DNA of 64,000 nt from Symsagittifera roscoffensis (lineage: Eukaryota > Xenacoelomorpha > Acoela > Convolutidae). Positions 1 through 11,826 of this stretch are shown here, piece after piece. Position numbers and translations under genes: made by a program. The stretch covers positions 1,232,512-1,296,511 of the forward strand of contig NC_087070.1 in the NCBI RefSeq assembly GCF_963678635.1, read 5' to 3'. The notes beneath the pieces are model-generated. The model had not been told where the DNA came from. It ran no database searches and worked only from the letters and a program-made list of their open reading frames with translations. The first letter of the stretch is position 1. The number at the start of each line of letters is the position of its first letter.

Positions 1-3000
1 TGAGAACCTCGGAATGAAATTCTCTCGAAGTTTTTTAAAAAGTAAATTTATACAAGTATTGATTTTATTGAAAATTTTCATGAAACTTTGATTTTAGAAA
101 CTTTAATCCCGAAAAACATTTTGCTTGGTTTCTGTTGTCCTTTGATCTTGACTGAAAATGCTTTGATATGATAGGTCAATCGAAATACTTGGAAGACTAT
201 TTGAGGCAGCACATCTTGCGTGAAAACAAAAAATTTGAACACACCTGAAGACAAAGTTCCCGCCCCTTTTTGAGGATCATAACAAAAAACAAAAGTTTTT
301 AGAACCTGAGATCTTAGTATAAAAAATTACTCAGCCAAAAGCTTGGGTTAAAAATCAGACCAGTGAAACAAATTATTTATGAAAAAGTACTTCGAAAATA
401 AGATCAACGAAAATCAAAAAAATCCTGGAGCAAAAAATATTCAAAACAGCGTCGAATCTCAAGCAAAAAACAATCCTAATTTTTGAGAAATCACTGGAAA
501 AAAAGAGCAATTGTTCTCAAGATACTTGAAAAAATTCAGTGACGAGATAAAAAAAATGCAAGCGCTATTAAGATCGCAAAGCAAAACTTGGAGCGCAAAA
601 GATTGCTTCAATTTTCTTCATCAAAATTGTTCATAAGCTCTCGGAAAAATTTACGCCATCATAAAATCTTACAAAAGTATATCAAAAATGAAAATATTCT
701 TTAGTGGCTTATTTAAATTTCAATCCAATGCAGAATTTCAAGTTAAAAGAAACATGATGAGAAACTGAGCTTTTCCCATCCACGAGAACAACTTAATAAA
801 AAATAGGTTAAATTTGAATGCCTTTTCATACAATGCTTAGAAGAGTTGTGTCGATCTTCATTTTCGAACCGCAAAATTATAAGCAATTCTCTAAGATGGA
901 ACATTTAAGATTGTTGTAACTAACAATTTTTTTGTTAATAAAACTGATTCATAACAATTTTTGAATTTTTTTTCTGAAAAAATATGGTGCAATAAAATCA
1001 AGTCACTACAGGTTCCCATTGAAAATCACTTGATGCTAATCTGGATCTCATTCATCAAATTACGCACATTTTTTTAAAACAAAATTGATTTCGTGTATAT
1101 ATGAACATACCTCCAAAAATTGACACACTTGATCACAAAACACCAGTTGACAGCTTGTTAGTTATAGGAAATCATTTTTGGTCATATAAACTTTATTTTG
1201 TGATGTAGCACTAAGTTCAACCATACTTTTTAAAATTTACCTTAATTATTTGCCGCAATCTGTTGGCAAAATAAATTAGTACCGTTTGCCGAACTTTGCG
1301 AAATTTTACAATTTTCACCTAAAAACAAACAGCAGGAGAGCGCTGATAATAACATGATTGAAATTAGGTTTTTGGAGAAAATGCTGCTGAAAATGAAGAT
1401 AAGACAACCATTTTAGATTTCAACGGAAAGATAAAATTAAACGATAGATACCATAAGTTAGGCCCAGTGTTTGATAAAAAACTCAACTGTAGGCAACATT
1501 TTGATACAGTTTTGTGAAAAAAGCAGCTCAAACACCTGGTCAGGATATTAAAATATATGTTCAAGCAGTGTACTGATATTTAGCACAGTTAATGAGACAA
1601 GCTAAAATGTACAAAATCTGAGAAAACTCATGAAGAGGTGTTCAAAAATAGAAAAAAAGTATCTCACTTTTTTGGGATAAATTTACCTTTAAAGTTGTTT
1701 CAAAAGTTACATGTATATGAAAATTTTTAAGCTCATTGTCGATAACTATAAACCGATGTTGTGCTATTAAAACATCTCACCACTACGCGTGAAAATTAGA
1801 TAACAAATCATATCAAAACGAACGTTGAAAAGACAAAAAATAAAGCCGAAAAAGTTAACTACAAGAGCAAAAACTAAAATAAAAAAACTTAATTTCTTGT
1901 AATATTTTTTTTTTTCATTTACGTTAGAAGTTTTGTGGAAGCCTATCCGTTCATTCACCAATCTGTTTCTTTCGTAAAATATGAGACATCTATTTTTTGG
2001 CAACAATTATTTTTTCACTTGTTATGGTTAGTTTCAACCTCTTTGTTATATTTTTTTTCATCTTTTAAAGTTTTTTGACTGCACACAAAAAACAGAAGTT
2101 AGCATTGATTCTCCCATTTTTTCTGCAGTTTTCGCAAAAATTTTTCCGTGTTTTTTAATTTATGTCTGTATGATGAGACTTTAAAAAATATGATTACATT
2201 TTGCTCATGCTGATGCCGTTTTTTGGTGTTTTCCTAAGCCGGTCTTCTGAGTGTAAAGCGTACAGATTGCAAACAGTGTTTGGTTAATGTTTCTAGCTTG
2301 AAATATATTTTTTTATGATTATACAGCTTCTGTTTCACATTAAGTTCAAAACATTTTTTAGGCGCCACAATCAGAAGAATACGGAAATCGGAATATCATC
2401 GATTGAAAAAAAATTCAGTAACAAATCCTAATAATAATTTTAGTGTTTCTTGAATAAAAATAAGTGCCAGTTTATACTAAACAACCCTCCTTGAAGTTTT
2501 TTTTGGCCATAGTTCAGCATCATTACAGACAAATGTTGCCACTATAGTTTTATGAAGGGATCTTTTTTTAAACTGTGTTGGGAATAACGGTTCTAATATT
2601 GGAAGATCTAATAACAAAATAAATTTGGCTGAAATCAATTAGTTGTTGCTTCTTAAGTAATTCATTCTAGGCATAATAGGCATATTTGAAGAGGAAGCGT
2701 CCCAGATACCCAGACTGAACTCGCATTTTTCCAATCTAACTCGTAGGTACTTCCACACTAATGTTTTGCGCCTTTTTAAAGTTTTAGCACTTTTCTTGGC
2801 TGTTAAGTTTTTTTACTCTTATATAGCTGTGAGTTCTTCACATATTTCAAAATTTCTTAATTTTATCAAAAATAACAAAGTGTGATCGGTGCTGTTTTTG
2901 AAAAGCTGTTTGTTTTCAAATGATTTGTTTTTGTCCAAGTTTTTCTAAAGCACGTGCATGGTTTGTGCATAGCGTAAATGTAATCAAATTTATATTCCTG

Positions 3001-3138
3001 AAAAAAATTGCTGAAAAAATTGATTCCAAATGAAAATAGCTAGGGTTTCTATGGAAATCACAAAAACAGTTTCATTTTAATGTGCTTTGAATTCCTTTTA
3101 AAAAATTTTTGTATAACTCCAATAAAAAAGCTAGCAAA
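1..3138. other. AT-rich spacer, no gene recognised
   Basis: Only short ORFs without protein-like composition occur on either strand. I see no tRNA, no repeat family shared with the rest of the window and no splice-bounded exon with domain character. Old degenerate transposon sequence cannot be excluded by eye. Confidence 0.5.
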
Positions 3139-3965
3139 CAGCTGCTTTATAGACTTGGTTTCCAACCTATTTTTATTCATGAATATGTTTGGAAAATAAA
3201 ATCACATTATCTTCCGAATGACATATTCATGAGTAAAATAGGTTAGAAACCAGGTGTCGTACCTAAATTAAAAAGCTAACTTGAGCTAGCTCTGGCCAGT
3301 TCAACACAAGCCATTAAAGGCATTAATCAGAATGCTCGGTCGGGGTGGATGCTACTGCTGATCATGTTGATCAATTTTGAAACAAGCGCAGTCAGGAGCG
3401 CCAAAAATCACCGATGTAACGTTTGGCTAAAAACTACATAGCGACGGAAAACAGAAAAAAAAACCTAATGAAGACTGGCAGACGCCAAAGAAAAAAGCGC
3501 TAGCTAATACAGCTGCTTTATAGACTTGGTTTCCAACCTATTTTATTCATGAATATGTTTGGAAAATAATGTCAGGTTATCTTCCGAATGACATATTCAT
3601 GAATAAAATAGGTTAGAAACCAGGTGTCGTACCAAAATTAAAATCAGAATGCTCGGTCGGGGTGGATGCTACTGCTGATCATGTTGATCAATTTTGAAAC
3701 AAGCCTAGTCAGGAGCGCCAAAAATCACCGATGTAACGTTTGGCCAAAAATTACATGGCGACGGAAAACAGAAAAAAAACCCTAATGAAGACTGGCAGAC
3801 GCCAAAGAGAAAAGCGCTAGCTAATACAGCTGCTTTATAGACTTGGTTTCAAACCTATTTTATTCATGAATATGTATGTTTGGAAGATAATATGACATAT
3901 CTTCTAAACATATTCATGAATAAAATAGGTAAATAGGTTGGAAATCAAGTCTATAAAGCAGCTGT
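3139..3965. repeat. Three palindromic hairpin (MITE-like) units with duplicated spacer
   Basis: Three related imperfect palindromes lie at about 3139-3263, 3509-3633 and 3826-3965. Each starts with CAGCTGCTTTATAGACTTGG and has arms containing CCTATTTTATTCATGAATATG. The third is the most complete: its right arm returns to an almost exact inverse of the left end, so the unit can fold into one long hairpin. The first two end instead in CCAGGTGTCGTACC. The spacer after unit 1 (about 3325-3505) is repeated after unit 2 (about 3641-3822), so hairpin plus spacer was tandemly duplicated with a period near 317 bp. No transposase is present; these look non-autonomous. Confidence 0.8.
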
Positions 3966-4177
3966 ATTTGCAAGCTTTTTTTGTTATACAAAAAATGGAT
4001 TACGCGGAGGATGGGGGTGGTAGAGCCATCATTTGTTTTTCTTTTGGAAGTATTTTGATTGATTGACAAAAAGGGAAACAAATTATTCAGATTTGAAAAT
4101 TTGTTCAGAGAGACAAAAAACTACACACTTATCAAGGATATAAAGCGGCTTGCTTGAATTGTATTGTTACTTGCTAT

Positions 4178-4564
4178 CAGGAGCGGATCTAGGATTTTAT
4201 TCAAAATAGCGTATATTCAAAAGTTTAGTCAAAAGGTTTTTTCCGAGTTTTCTCGAAACACTACACAGATTATTTGCCGCCAAAGCTCGTGCGTCGCAGT
4301 CACATTTATGAAACTAGCAAACAAAAGTATCGTTTTGGGCCCTCTTTGTAACGTTTTGATTTAAAAAAAAAACACGCTTTTTTTTCGGCGCGCGCTTCTT
4401 GCAAAATTAATATATTATGGTACCAATAGCGCTTTCATGTAATCTTAAGAACGGGTATGCCAAAAACTGAGACATTCGTGAAAAGTACAAAATGTGGGTT
4501 TTGGGAGGTATGGGGGTTAATGCCTAAGTTGAATGAAGCCCCCCTCCCCCTGAATCCGCTACTG
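4178..4564. mobile_element. R2-family short TIR element (degenerate)
   Basis: The left end reads CAGGAGCGGATCTAGGATTT. The right end, read inverted, is CAGTAGCGGATTCAGGGGGA, so the termini are imperfect inverted repeats. The G-rich strip next to the right terminus and the GCGGAT core recur in copies near 8519, 14756 and 63300. The element is short, has no ORF for a transposase and looks like a MITE. No clear target-site duplication was seen. Confidence 0.6.
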
Positions 4565-4849
4565 GGTTTCATTACCATTTTGATTACAAAAACTACTGCA
4601 AAAAAATTGCTTTTCTAAAGGATCTAAAGTTTTTTTTATACTTTAGTAAAATTACATTCAATGCACTGAACGTAATTTGTCTTATTTCGGTTTACGGAAT
4701 ATGTTGATTCCTCTCAAAAGCGAACTCGCTCTTGCTTTTGTTGTTTTCTTATTCCATTTCAAACCTCAGTTCAGCTTCCGTGCATCAAGGTAAGTGCGCC
4801 ATTATTTTATTTTAAGTGCTTAGTGTTTTCTTATGATCTATTTTTTTAG

Positions 4850-5389
4850 AAATGATCTTATTATTGAACTTTGGTAAAATGGACCTTTCGTTTTGTTATT
4901 TTGCAAAATCAATGTGAAAACACAAAAAAAAGCACCAATGCAGAATGATTTGATAAAACAAAAAGTCTTTCTGTTATGCCGCCCAAAATCTATTCTTTTT
5001 GCTATAATGAAAAAAGTAATGGTCGAATCTGATTGGTTGAAATTATAATCGCAAGCACAAAAAAACTCAGCGTTATCAATGCAAATAAGCCTAATTGACA
5101 ACTTTGATCATTTGGCCCGTATAACAGAACAAAGGCAGTCACGTGTTTTAGCTGATATCCACAAAAGTTGAATTTTAGTTCTCATCGGTTATACATCCCC
5201 TCTCAATGGTGAAAGAATAAAATGATTTTTTAAACAAAATTGCATCGATATTTTAAGCAAGGAATGGTCAAAAGGAAGCAGCATGCAAAACTAAGCTTTG
5301 AACTGTTTGTTTTATCTAATTTTTGCAATTTATCTGCAAAATTTTTAAAATGATGAGCGCAACTGCTCATTTAAATTGTCATTCGTCTC

Positions 5390-5449
<60 letters not shown>

Positions 5450-7060
5450 CTAAGTTGAAAAACGCAATTTTTCTATCGCCATTTTTTTTAAATTTAGGCT
5501 CTGTTTTCTGATTTTGTGGTCCGAGTAAAAAACTGCACCAATTTGAAATCAAAGTGAAAATTTAACAAAAAATTTTTGATCAGCCCAACATTTTAAAATT
5601 TTGAAAAGAAATTTTTTTTTTTCATTTTTTATAACTTTTGTGGGGTATAACCAAAAATATCTTGAGTTTTTAGCAGTTGCGAGGATTGCCATTTTTAACA
5701 AGGTGTTATTTATTGATTTTGTGGTCCGAGCAAAACGTTGCAGTTAATTTGAAATCAATTTGATTACTACATATTCTAACAAAATATTTTTGATCAGTTC
5801 AGCTTAATTTTAAATCTGCCTGAAATTGTTAACAAAAAATCTGAAGTCTGATTGGTTAACTTTCAAGCAAAATGGATTAACTTCAAGATGCTGAGTTATT
5901 ATTTGGGGCGGAATAAAACAAAAACACAAAGAGCAGAGCCTTCAATTCAGAGTGAAGAGGTTGATGCAATTTAGCACAATAGTCATAACATGTGCCTATG
6001 ATTTGGTTATCCCGGGCTTGATTTTTTGTCCCGGGCAAATTTTAGGCATTTATGCAGTGAACGACCCAAATTTTTTGTAAATATTTATCTGGAATCAATC
6101 TGAAATTAACGTGGTTGACTCTGATTGGCCAATTAGCTGAACAACTTCAAATAACATGGTCCAGCGTTTCAATGAAAAGTTCAAGCTGAACAATTCCTAA
6201 AAATCACCAAAACTAAGCAAAAGTCACCAAAAAAAATATCAAGTTTTTTGTGAAACTCATTGTAAATTTGTGAAACCATTTTCTTCAGTTTTTCTTCAGT
6301 TTCAAGTGGCTTGAATTCAATTTGATTATTTGACCAAACTCCACGTTTTGGGATCTTTTGGCTTTTTATATGCTGGAAACTTCTGAATAAAAAGCCTGGC
6401 CATGTCGACAAAAACAGTGTCATATAATCTTTTTGTTTAGAAGTGACCATCATCCTGATCTCAGGTTTCATTATCAAGCTTTGGTAAAATTAATTTCTGT
6501 TTTCTTATTTTCCAAAATCAATGTAAAAAACAAACAATAAAGCACCATTACATCTTGATTAGATATAGAAAAGCTGTTCATATGCTCCAATTGATTTCCA
6601 TAAAGACTGAAACTTGGGTCCTTGTGGTAATACCTCCTCATTAATAGTTAGAAAAAAAATAGTTTGTACAACAAAAGTGGCTCGATTGTTTCAAGCAAGG
6701 CAAGATAAATTTATAAGACTCGTCAAAAGAAATCAGCTTACAAAATTAATCTTTGATTTGACTGTTTTGTTATCGTTTTTGCCTTGTTTTTTGGCCAATT
6801 AGCAGAACAAATTCAAAAATTATGGTGCAGCATTTCAAACAGATGAAACTAAGCAGATAAAACCATACGCCGAAGTCACCGAAGTTTTTTGAGAAGCTCA
6901 TCATCATTTTGTGAAATCAATTTTCTGAACTTTTCTCTTCCTTGCAACATTTCGCGATTGGTCTAAATTCAGTTTATTAAATTGGCAAAATTCCACATTT
7001 TCGGATCTTTAGGCTAACTTTTTATCTGTTGGAAACTTTTGATTCAAATGCAAGGCCGTT
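4850..7060. repeat. Cluster of strongly diverged local repeats
   Basis: Several blocks recur in degenerate form. A segment starting TTGGTAAAAT and running through CAAAATCAATGT to AAAGCACCA occurs near 4870 and 6481. A segment starting GATTTTGTGGTCCGAG occurs near 5509 and 5717. A segment with GGCCAATTAGC followed by AAGTCACC and a TTTTTTGTGAAACTCAT-like stretch occurs near 6127-6300 and 6785-6930. The copies are too diverged to be recent, and short ORFs inside them are broken differently in each copy. I see no recognisable protein. Confidence 0.5.
5391..5447. repeat. (TA)n microsatellite
   Basis: An uninterrupted TA dinucleotide run of about 28 units. The Tyr/Ile repeat ORF spanning it is an artefact of the microsatellite. 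Confidence 0.95.
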
Positions 7061-8645
7061 TCATCTTGAGAGCTGAGACCCAAATTTTATCGCATGAGAC
7101 CCAAATTTCGCTAAATCGTCGGAAATAATTTTTCGGAGTTCAAATGTTGATGTTTTTTGGTTGATGTTTTTTCCGATTGAAACAATTTTAGACGTTATGG
7201 GAAGTTGCAAAGTATATATTTAATCAAGTAAAGCAATTCAATTGTTATTTTTTATTCGAGAAAAATCAACCAATCAGCGGCTATTTCACAAAAAGATATC
7301 ACGTTAAACAATTTTGTCAGAATAATAGCTATAACAAAAAAAGCAATAACGAAAAAATATGTCAAACTATCAAAAAATCAATATTAAACTTAACACTGAA
7401 ACACAACAAGAGCTGACGAGAAACTATGGAAACAAAGAACCCGAATGCTCATAATAATCACTAACTAATGGCGCTAAACTATGAACAAGACTCCTCGTAT
7501 ATCAGGGAGAAGCCCTGAATGTTCCGATTGGCCCTTGATTCATATTGAATAGATTTTTGAAAAAAGGGCATGTTGAAAAACTATAAATTTTGGACTAAAG
7601 TTTGTCGGAATATAGATTTTTGAAAGAAGAGCATGTTGAAAAACTATAAATTTTGGACAATATCCCAGATCAAGTGTGAAAATTGAAGTCGCACGGTATT
7701 AACACGACCGACTAGCTAGCCTCGACTCAATTTGGAAAGATTTTATTTTGCGGGATAATTTGCCTCGCATAAATAATGCGAGTTAGTTTTTCATAACTAT
7801 GAATAACATCTTCAAATTGCGCATAAAATAGTCCAAAGAATGGCAAAATTGGCAACTTTCAAATTACTATAACTTAGCAAAAAATAATGCGTGCGCCGCT
7901 GGAAAATTCATGAAACAACAGGTCAAAAAATTTCATTTTTGTTTTTTTTTGTAGAAACTTTTGACAGAAAAAACGCGGTTTTTGTCACACTTCAACCTCG
8001 CATTTAGAATAGAAAGGCACCAATGTTTCATTGAGAAATAAATTAGATGTTGATCGAAATTGGGTTTTAAAAAAACTATCAAAGCCGGTGTACTTTGGGT
8101 CAAAACCCAAAACCCTACAATGGTTAGTAAATAGTAGCATAGTTGGTAGCATTTGAAGATGCGGAAACTCCTTATAGAGTATTCTGCCTTAATATATTCT
8201 CAATTTTTTGAATTTTATCCGTGTATCATTCAGAGACAACGCCTAAGGATGGTTTTTTCTCCGATTTTTTTTTCTAATTGCGACAATCTTATGGCAAATT
8301 GTTCTGTGCTATGGCAAAAAGATTCTTTGCTAATATTGAGTAACATTCCATATTGTATCCGTTTTGTTGCTTTAAAAATAAAACAAGCTCGGTACACTTT
8401 CCGTTCAAATTAATTTAGGTTTATGTGCACGCTAGATCATTTTGTTTCGAATTACTTGAAAAACTATTATGACATGTTACTCTGTGACGAAATGTCGCTT
8501 CTTGAATGCTACCAATCAAGTAGCGAATTTAGGTAGAGGGGCGATGTCGCGGAAGCTTTTTTCTCCCGAGGGTTTGACCTCCTGACCACCCAAAGTTACC
8601 CGCGCAAATAAATATAAAAGGAGTGTGTAATAAAAACTCGTTTTA
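7061..8645. other. Spacer with scraps of R1 and R2 repeats
   Basis: About 7474-7530 matches the terminal region of the R1 family (ACAAGACT, then CAGGGAGAAGCCCTG, then TGTTCCGA). About 8519-8605 matches R2: AGTAGCGAATTTAGG, a TTTGACCTCCTGACCACCC-like strip and AAAGTTACC. A near-duplicate pair starting ATATTGAATAGATTTTTGAA sits at about 7540-7660. No gene is recognised. Confidence 0.5.
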
Positions 8646-8938
8646 GATTGATTGCTTTTGAGGATATCCGTGTTGGGTTGCGACTGAACAAAGAATACCT
8701 CATAGGCATCTCTCGTTCTTCAACCAGCAAAGCCTGTGCCGCTTTGTGCTCAAAGGAAGCTAGGTGCAAGTCGTACAATTTCTGCAGCGGAGTTCTATGT
8801 CAGCTGAACAATGTTGACCTTCTTGAAATAGGAGATGGGGAAGATTCTTATGAATCTAGATCGGAATGTGTTTATGGGGGTATGAGAGGTGAATCGAAGC
8901 CCAGATGTACAGAATTCGAGAATATGGATAATGTTCAA
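8646..8938 (+). CDS. PAN/Apple-like exon of a secreted or surface protein (partial gene)
   Basis: The open segment reads IAFEDIRVGLRLNKEYLIG and continues with cysteines spaced C-x3-C-x5-C, an N-F-C and a final C-x-L motif. This is the disulfide pattern of PAN/Apple domains, which bind proteins or carbohydrates outside cells. It is bounded by a likely acceptor (CTCGTTTTAG just before 8646) and a likely donor GTATGA at 8939, so it is taken as an internal exon of about 97 codons. The first exon and signal peptide were not found. A C-type lectin-like exon follows in the same direction 0.65 kb downstream, so both probably belong to one gene, though the phase across the intervening intron does not match cleanly and another small exon may be missing. 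Domain call is by eye only. Confidence 0.55.
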
Positions 8939-9581
8939 GTATGATAGATGGAACTTCCATCAGGGAACGTATGCATAAAAAAGGGCAGGTCTACAAATAT
9001 GGGGGAGCACCGCCCAATCACTCGTTTTTGATCGCTAGTTTACTAATTAATGGCATTTCATTTGAGACAAACTGCATCGATGCAAAATTTTTGTTTAACG
9101 TACATTTCGCACGAAATCTAAAAAGATGGCGACAAGAATTTTCGGTCCGAAAATCGCGATTCTTTAAACTTGTGAAAAACGTGCTGAAAAGAGTTTCTCC
9201 TAGCACAATTTTTTGTTTTGGTAACCTAATCTTTCAGTAGAGTTCAAAAAAAATAATAATCAAAACCCCAAAAATTGTATGTGTTTTTTAAAAATTCAAT
9301 TTCTTTTCTTCTTTGTGCTTTTGTGCTTGTCATAAAAGCTTATAAACAGCAAAAAATGACAGTCAGAATATTTGATTTTTTGGAAAAATTGGGTGGGATA
9401 GAAGTTAAGACAAGGAGTTCAACATTAGTTAAGATAAGTTAAAAAAAACTGGAGTTGGAATGTTGGAGATTTAAATTGTTTCGCAGTGAAAGGGCTTGGT
9501 AGTAAAATGTACAATGCTCAATTGGTTGTTATTAAACTGTACGACACCATTTTGTTTTAGTACATTATTTAAGTTTTAAAG

Positions 9582-10016
9582 ACCCAGCTGTCATACTTGT
9601 ATCGAAAACAGGAGAAAAACATAACGGATGATGTTGACCCTGGTTTTTGCCAAATCAATCAGAAAAGGACAGACTCCGAGTGGGTGCAGGTATCGGAGCT
9701 TGTTGTGATTGACACTCCACTCGAATGGAGAAAAGTAGTGACTAGAAAATGCTCAACCAATTTTGCTTTTCATGGCGGAATTTTTGGCTGCCAAGGAAAC
9801 TCTGAAATTGTAGAGCATCTTCGGTTCTACCATGGATTCTCCACGAGCGCCAACCGCAAGAACTTCGATGACGCCAACAACCACTGCATAAATGACGGAG
9901 GAATGCTTTTCAGTAGTTTTGACGGATCTCAGGCACAGCTTGATTTTTTGTGCAACAGAATGTCAAATTCCTATTTTTGGGTTGGGGTCACAGACCGGGC
10001 GCAAGAAGGAATGAGT
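9582..10016 (+). CDS. C-type lectin-like domain, N-terminal part (exon, partial)
   Basis: The frame is open from an upstream TAA at 9570; likely acceptors end at 9581 or 9587. The last third is typical of C-type lectin-like domains: residues RKNFDDANNHCINDGG (the W/F-x-x-A-x-x-x-C-x-x-x-G-G pattern), a Q-A-Q-L-D-F-L helix, then YFWVGVTDRAQEG (the WIGL-type core). Calcium-site EPN/QPD and WND motifs are not seen, so sugar binding is uncertain. The preceding segment (starting DPGFCQINQKRTDSEW) is cysteine-containing and unassigned. Recognisable sequence stops near 10016; the C-terminal half of the fold lies 3.5 kb downstream, beyond a Bel/Pao remnant. Confidence 0.6.
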
Positions 10017-10197
10017 CTTTTCATTATAGCCCTCCCCTGGTGTAATTCGAAAAAATGGCCCATTTAGCATGCGCGGGGTTACGAATTGCCCAATTGGAGT
10101 ATTTTAGCATTTCAACAAGTTTAGAATGCAAAAATGTTAGGTAGACCAGGCTTTGATAAGTCTGGGCGCCATTTAACTTCATAAAACCATATTTATT

Positions 10198-10357
10198 GCG
10201 CCAGAAACTCAGTTGAACAAAGAAATAGTTCAACAAAATCAGCTTCTAAAAATTTGAAGAAAATAGAAACTAGGAAAAAATCAGTTCAAATTATAGATTC
10301 TAAGATTAAAGGGTTTTCTTAGATTTACGTAAGATTTTTGCTAAGAATTGACCAAAA
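10198..10357. repeat. Direct repeat flanking the Bel/Pao remnant (likely LTR scrap, left)
   Basis: About 160 bp starting near CAGTTGAACAAA and containing AAGATTAAAGGGTTTTCTT recurs at 13056-13217 in the same orientation. The two copies bracket the minus-strand Bel/Pao pol remnant, as expected of LTR pieces. Divergence is noticeable, so the insertion is old. True LTR ends were not resolved. Confidence 0.55.
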
Positions 10358-10424
10358 AACTTATGCATGAAAAGTATAAATTATACTAATTAAATGTTTG
10401 TTAGCACGCACTAACATCGTCCTT

Positions 10425-11450
10425 CCCTAGAGGAGCGAGAAAGGGTGCAAGTCTTACGGTGGCTAGTATGTACTCGCCGGTTGCCGATCAAACTACAGCT
10501 GATCACGCTTTGCCATCCATGCCATAAATCAACGACTTGACTAATCTAACGGGTAAGGGCCTCTTGGATTATTGTCCTCAACCATCCAAACGACGTTTCC
10601 TGTGTTTAAGTGTAATTCTGGAGAAAAAAACCATTTCGCTCGTGTGTTAGAAGTGTTAGAACGTAGGTAGCCACAGAGCCAACGAGTCCACGTTGGATTT
10701 GCATAACACTGCGCTTGGGCGAAGCGCTCATGATGGTTTAATTTTGCTCAAAAAAAAAGAGGTGAAAGCTACTTGCGTGGTGTCTAAGTAAATAGTGAAT
10801 CGGCGTTATTGATTCAAAAATGTTTGAATCGATAGATACGGGTGTGAGCAGACGATTTTTTCAGACTGCTCAAGTCAGGAAAATGTGCTTATGAGGACTA
10901 CGTCAGTGAGCTTTTGTGTTCCGAGAAAGTCTTAGAAATCTCTTTTGTGCCCCGTACACCCTTTCCCACACACCTCAATGATGAGGAGCACTGATTGAGT
11001 TGAGTTTCCAGACTAGGCTTTTAAGAGCAAGCAGAACGGACGCATGGCGATTCCAGTTCTCGATGTATGAAATCAGCTCTTTGGCCATTCAACAAAACTT
11101 TTGCCATTGTCGGACCAGATGACGGAGGGCGTTTCTCGCGGACAATGAAGCGTTCTATGCCCATAACACACGAATTTGTGTCCATTGACGGAACAATCTC
11201 GAGATCATCGGCTCGTGTCGTCATGCACGTGAATAAGAATCCCCAACGTTTCTTCGAACTTCTTCGAATCTTTACGTGGAACCGACCAACGTAGTCTACT
11301 CGGGAGCTCGCGAATGGCGGTTGTCGGTAACCCAGTCGCTCGTGCGGAAGATCAGCCATCTTAGGCGAACTTACCTGTAGGTTTTGTTCTCAGCATAACA
11401 CGCAATGTTGTTCTATTGAACGGAGGACAGTAGTGAGCCCCAATATAACA
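10425..11450 (-). pseudogene. Bel/Pao retrotransposon integrase and C-terminal region, broken
   Basis: Reading the minus strand from 11450, the sequence has a C-V-L-C zinc-site scrap followed by a stop, then MADLPHERLGYRQPPF, a V-D-Y-V-G-R-F, KKRWGFLFTCMTTRA and IVPSMDTNSCVMGIERF. This is the hallmark start of Bel/Pao integrase. After a frameshift near 11130 come SDNGKSF, APHH and GVWERVYGAQK; after further breaks LLTPVS and ITPIHYLL; finally RAKWFF and VVWMVEDNNPRGPYPL of the C-terminal domain. The catalytic D (V-D-Y) and D (S-D-N-G) can be recognised. At least three stops and several frameshifts make it non-functional. Confidence 0.85.
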
Positions 11451-11529
11451 TATTTTAGTTGTACAGCAGCCCGCAGCTAATCAACACTTTGGTGATGATA
11501 ACTTTGGTGAATATTCGTTAGCAGCGCCA

Positions 11530-11826
11530 CTATGATTTGGTGTTGGCTATATAAAATGATGGGATGTTTATCGTTAAAATAAACGCAGGTGAGACAGCTA
11601 AAACGACCAGTGAAACGGATGAGCAACGGGGCCGATGAACAACAAAAAAAGCTATTTGGCTGGACTTCTTCTTGAACTGTTTATGGTGAAGTGCGTTGAC
11701 TTCGACTGGGAACAACTCTGATTGAGCCAGATTTAACAGCTTGTGCTTCGCTAATTCTAACTCGGACGGATTGGTTATAGAGCGAGTATTGCGATTTTGA
11801 CGGTGATGAGGCATTAATCTTAACAA
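11530..11826 (-). pseudogene. Bel/Pao pol connection region upstream of integrase, fragment
   Basis: The open stretch contains TNPSELELAKHKLLNLAQSE followed by L-F-P-V-E-V-N-A-L and K-K-S-S-Q-I-A. This matches the segment that in Bel/Pao polyproteins lies between RNase H and the integrase zinc domain (S-E-L-E-x-A pattern, L-x-x-x-Q-x-E-x-F, then K-S-S-x-L). It belongs to the same minus-strand element as the integrase below it and the reverse transcriptase above it; the end is frameshifted. Confidence 0.75.

Noticed and set aside
5323-5511. 62-codon ORF with an Ile-Tyr repeat
   Set aside because: It is produced by the TA microsatellite; no other coding feature.
6181-6477. 98-codon minus-strand ORF
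   Set aside because: It lies within one copy of a degenerate local repeat, and the sister copy near 6785-7050 does not keep the frame.
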